In this document: positions 34,186 through 36,751 of the stretch, one piece after another
Layout: each line of letters begins with the position of its first letter
How positions within the stretch are numbered: the first letter of the stretch is position 1
NCBI GenBank assembly: GCA_015057665.1
Contig: SVDY01000023.1
Span: 1 to 36,751 of the forward strand
Direction of reading: 5' to 3'
DNA length: 36,751 nucleotides
Source: Lachnospiraceae bacterium
Lineage (GTDB): Bacteria; Bacillota; Clostridia; Lachnospirales; Lachnospiraceae
Made by a program: the position numbers and the translations under genes
Notes under the pieces: model-generated
What the model was told of the DNA's origin: nothing
The model's database searches: none
What the model saw: the letters and a program-made list of their open reading frames with translations, nothing else

Positions 34186-35070
34186 ATGAGTGATTTCGTA
34201 ATTAGCTGTTGTACAACAGTAGATTTAACAAAAGAACATTTAGAAACAAGAAACATTGAATATATATATTTCCATTATTTTATTGACGGCGTTCAGTATG
34301 ACGATGACCTTGGACAGACAATGAGCCACAAAGAATTCTATGATGCCATGAGAGCAGGATGCGATACAAAGACATCCCAGATCAATGCAGCGGAATATGA
34401 AGAGTTTTTTGAGAAGTTTTTAAAAGAAGGCAAAGATGTACTTCATATCAATGTGTCATCCGGTATTTCCGGTGCATATAACTCTGCCAACATTGCCAAG
34501 GATATGTTAGAAGAGAAGTATCCTGAGAGAAGGCTTTATGTAGTGGATTCCTTAAATGCTGCGTCCGGCTATGGTCTGCTTGTAGACAAGGCTGCAGACT
34601 TGAGAGATGCAGGTATGGGAATTGACGAGATCAAGGACTGGTTAGTGGCAAATAGATCCAAGCTTCATGCATGGTTCTTTACTGATGATCTTACTTACCT
34701 TGTAAAAGGCGGAAGAGTAAGCAAAGCTGCCGGACTTGTTGGCGGCGCATTAAGTATCTGTCCTTTGATGCATGTTGATGCAGAAGGAAAGCTTGCAGCG
34801 AAGCAGAAAGTACGTACAAAGAAGAAAGCAATCCGTACTCTTGTGGAACAGATGGTAACATATGCGGACAAAGGATTTGACTACGATGAGAAGTGTTTCT
34901 TATGTCACGCAGATGTATTGGAAGATGCCAAGACTGTGGCAGGAATGCTGGAGGAATTATTCCCTAAAATGAATGGGAAAGTATGTATCAACAACGTTGG
35001 AACAACCATCGGAAGCCATACAGGTCCGGGAGTTGTGGCTATTTTCTTCTGGGGAACAGAGCGGGAATAA
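34186..35070 (+). CDS. DegV family fatty-acid-binding protein
   Basis: A 294-residue protein of two alpha/beta domains that bind one fatty acid between them. Family features are FVISCCTTVDLT at the start, the threonine/serine stretch TKTSQINAAEY, HINVSSGISGAYNSANIA around the fatty-acid carboxylate site, and the C-terminal GSHTGPGVVAIFFWG. Related FakB proteins present exogenous fatty acids to the FakA kinase; no fakA-like gene is in the window. AGAAAGGATTATTT is its ribosome binding site, and it is a single-gene unit with a clear promoter. Confidence 0.92.
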   Translation: MSDFVISCCTTVDLTKEHLETRNIEYIYFHYFIDGVQYDDDLGQTMSHKEFYDAMRAGCDTKTSQINAAEYEEFFEKFLKEGKDVLHINVSSGISGAYNSANIAKDMLEEKYPERRLYVVDSLNAASGYGLLVDKAADLRDAGMGIDEIKDWLVANRSKLHAWFFTDDLTYLVKGGRVSKAAGLVGGALSICPLMHVDAEGKLAAKQKVRTKKKAIRTLVEQMVTYADKGFDYDEKCFLCHADVLEDAKTVAGMLEELFPKMNGKVCINNVGTTIGSHTGPGVVAIFFWGTERE

Positions 35071-35124
35071 TAATTCGCTAAGAAAAAACGGAAAAAATTC
35101 ACTGCGAAAAAGTGGAAAAACTGT

Positions 35125-35153
35125 TTGACTTTAACGCATTAATGTGCTATGCT
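35125..35153 (+). promoter_or_regulatory. Promoter of the T-box leader
   Basis: TTGACT at 35125-35130, a 17-base spacer and TATGCT at 35148-35153; transcription should start near 35160. Confidence 0.75.
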
Positions 35154-35159
35154 AAGTAC

Positions 35160-35449
35160 AGTTTTTAAATGATAAAGACGACGACGGAATTATGCTCCTT
35201 CTTTGAGGGTTTCAGAGAGCCGGTGGGTGGTGTGAACCGGTACGGATGGAAGGCTGCAGTCTCATTCCTGAGTTGGTTCTGCAAAGAGTAACCGATGTTA
35301 CTTGTGTAGTGGAGCACGGCTGCCCCGTTATCGGCTGTGGACTTTGATGGAAGTCCGAGAGAGATAGACCGCTGTGAAGCGGCTATAATCAAGGTGGTAC
35401 CGCGAAGATTGATTCGTCCTTGAAACAGGAATGTTTCAGGGACTTTTTT
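35160..35449 (+). promoter_or_regulatory. T-box riboswitch leader, probably leucine-specific
   Basis: The T-box sequence AAGGTGGTACCGCG lies at 35391-35404. The apical part of Stem I (GAGAGCCGGTGGGTGGTGTGAACCGG, in pieces, about 35214-35240) precedes it. The terminator GTCCTTGAAAC (35416-35426) with GTTTCAGGGAC (35433-35443) and T-run ends the leader. Aligning to ilv-leu leaders (CTCAT before CCTGAG/CTGGAG), the specifier is likely CTC at 35261-35263, a leucine codon. This last point is an inference. It should turn on the downstream gene when tRNA-Leu is uncharged. Confidence 0.92.
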
Positions 35450-35450
35450 A

Positions 35451-35619
35451 TTGCATAAGAAATTCCTCTGGAATTTTATGCAATAAAAAAGCACTACCGT
35501 GCAGGATGCGCATGCCGCGTCAGTGGAAATCTGGCTGCAATGCTGCCGCGCGGCAGCGCAGTGTTTCGCGAGCGAAACACTTTCTGGCCGCATAAGAAAT
35601 TCCTTACGGAATCCGATGC
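35451..35619 (+). repeat. Composite palindromic element between T-box terminator and gene
   Basis: Five hairpins lie in series: TTGCATAAGAAATTCC (35451-35466) with GGAATTTTATGCAA (35470-35483); GCACTACCGTGC (35491-35502); the 16-base palindrome GCTGCCGCGCGGCAGC (35542-35557); AGTGTTTCGC (35560-35569) with GCGAAACACT (35572-35581); and GCATAAGAAATTCC (35590-35603) with GGAATCCGATGC (35608-35619). The first and last share GCATAAGAAATTCC, as though bounding one element. It lies downstream of the T-box terminator and within the read-through mRNA. Confidence 0.75.
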
Positions 35620-35648
35620 AATTAATAATATTTTTTAGGAGGAACAAC

Positions 35649-36751
35649 ATGGATCACATCAGAATCAGCGACATTACAATGAAACAGACAGGAAAAGAAT
35701 TCTCTCTATCCTTTAAAGAAAAGTTGGAGATTCCTAAACTATTAGATAAATTAAATGTTGATGTAATCGAGATAGAAGGAATCACTCAGCCAAAGATTGA
35801 TGCACTCCGCATCAAATCCGTAGCATCTACAGTGAAGAACAGCATCGTGGCGGTTCCGGTTTCTCTTTCTTTAGACAACGTAGAAGCCACATGGAATGCC
35901 TTGAAAGAGGCGAAGAAACCTCGTCTTCAGGTTGTTGCCTCTGTAAGTCCGGTACAGATGGAATACTTATTCCACAAGAAACCGGATGCCATGTTAAAGG
36001 CCGTGGAAGAAACAATCAGGGCATGCTGCGAGAAAACAAATGACGTAGAATTTATTGCGGACGATGCTACAAGAAGCGACGAAGCATTTTTATATAAAAT
36101 TATTAAAACAGCTATCGCAGCAGGAGCAAAGACAATTACAGTCTGTGACGCTACCGGAGCTATTCTCCCGGATGAACTTAGTGAATTTTTAGATATCCTT
36201 TATAAAAACGTAGAAGAGCTGTCAGAGGTTGTTCTTGGCCTTTCCTGTTCCAATGAACTTGCCATGGCAGATGCCTGTGCCATCGCATCTATCAAATGCG
36301 GTGTAAGAGAAATCAAAGCTTCCGCATATCAGGTAAATAAGATTTCTCTTCCAAACGTAGCGAGACTTCTTGCAACAAAAGGAGAGACTTTTGATGTGAA
36401 CTGTTCCGTACGTACTGTAGAGATGAGAAGAATCATCAAACAGATCGACTGGATGTGCCAGACAAGCAGAAGCAAGAATTCTCCGTTTGACAATGGTGTT
36501 CAGGAAGTGGTGGAGGGCGTAGCTCTTACCAACCATGACAACATGAGCGCTGTGTTAAAAGCAACTGAAAAACTTGGTTATGACTTAAGTGAAGAAGATG
36601 GAGCAAAAGTATGGGAAGCCTTCCAGGCCATCGCAGCCCGCAAGGAAATGATTTCTTCCAAAGAATTAGATTCCATTATTGCTTCCGCAGCCATGCAGGT
36701 TCCTGCAACTTATGTTTTAAATAATTACAATATTACAGCAAGCAATATTAC
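35649..36751 (+). CDS. LeuA-like (2-isopropylmalate synthase family) protein with degenerate active site, partial
   Basis: This frame stays open to the window's end, 367 residues so far. The fold and later motifs match the HMGL-like/LeuA barrel: PRLQVVASVSPVQMEYL near 91, DVEFIADDATRSDEAFL near 132, SPFDNGV near 278 and a LeuA-type linker. But two catalytic motifs are lost: DTTLRDGEQ is DITMKQTGKE (8-17), and the metal-binding HxHND is SCSNE (199-203), both histidines being serine. It is therefore unlikely to be a normal isopropylmalate synthase. TAGGAGGAACAAC is its ribosome binding site. The T-box upstream links it to amino acid supply. Confidence 0.85.
   Translation, partial: MDHIRISDITMKQTGKEFSLSFKEKLEIPKLLDKLNVDVIEIEGITQPKIDALRIKSVASTVKNSIVAVPVSLSLDNVEATWNALKEAKKPRLQVVASVSPVQMEYLFHKKPDAMLKAVEETIRACCEKTNDVEFIADDATRSDEAFLYKIIKTAIAAGAKTITVCDATGAILPDELSEFLDILYKNVEELSEVVLGLSCSNELAMADACAIASIKCGVREIKASAYQVNKISLPNVARLLATKGETFDVNCSVRTVEMRRIIKQIDWMCQTSRSKNSPFDNGVQEVVEGVALTNHDNMSAVLKATEKLGYDLSEEDGAKVWEAFQAIAARKEMISSKELDSIIASAAMQVPATYVLNNYNITASNI

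Overview
The window looks like chromosomal DNA from a spore-forming, low-to-mid GC Clostridia, most likely Lachnospiraceae. I infer this from the protein style, the AGGAGG-type ribosome binding sites, the SpoVB-like flippase, the IscR-IscS-IscU cluster, a T-box leader, Fe-S type serine dehydratase in two subunits, and many small palindromic intergenic elements. No species call is made. No rRNA, tRNA, CRISPR array, phage gene or transposase was seen.

Layout. 1-6.5 kb: the 3' end of a glycerol dehydrogenase, an RluF-type pseudouridine synthase, a divergent NAD-dependent DNA ligase, MetA (with the acetyl-CoA type residue Glu111), a class B sortase, and a convergent SpoVB-like flippase. 6.5-10.2 kb: an iron-sulfur and tRNA thiolation block (iscR, iscS, iscU, mnmA) with its own promoter and a palindromic operator-like site. 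10.2-13.3 kb: a PHP phosphatase and a Na/phosphate symporter transcribed divergently. 13.3-18.5 kb: a glycolytic cluster (gap, pgk, tpiA, gpmI), each unit separated by hairpins. 18.5-22.7 kb: a lipid-kinase family gene on the minus strand, then secG, rnr and smpB. 22.7-25.9 kb: serC followed by the two-subunit serine dehydratase, so serine synthesis and breakdown sit side by side. 26-29.3 kb: an accessory stretch with an HTH-Uma2 protein, an M20 amidohydrolase, a nitroreductase and a decayed GH3 glucosidase. 29.3-34 kb: a DUF89 protein, an MtnK-like kinase and an OpuC-type ABC importer (permease, lipoprotein, ATPase). 34-36.75 kb: a DegV protein, then a T-box leader in front of a LeuA-like protein that runs off the window.

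Most promising for novelty: (a) the T-box controlled LeuA homolog, whose DTTLRDGEQ and HxH catalytic motifs are both lost; (b) a family of palindromic elements with a GAAATTCC...GGAAT core, one copy forming a neat three-way junction inside the ABC operon and two copies bracketing a 170-bp composite inside the T-box leader; (c) the co-location of a damage-control type DUF89 phosphatase, a sugar-kinase and a betaine-type importer, which suggests an uncharacterised salvage route; (d) several structured leaders (mnmA, gap, pgk-tpiA, serC). All functional statements rest on reading motifs by eye; no database search was run.
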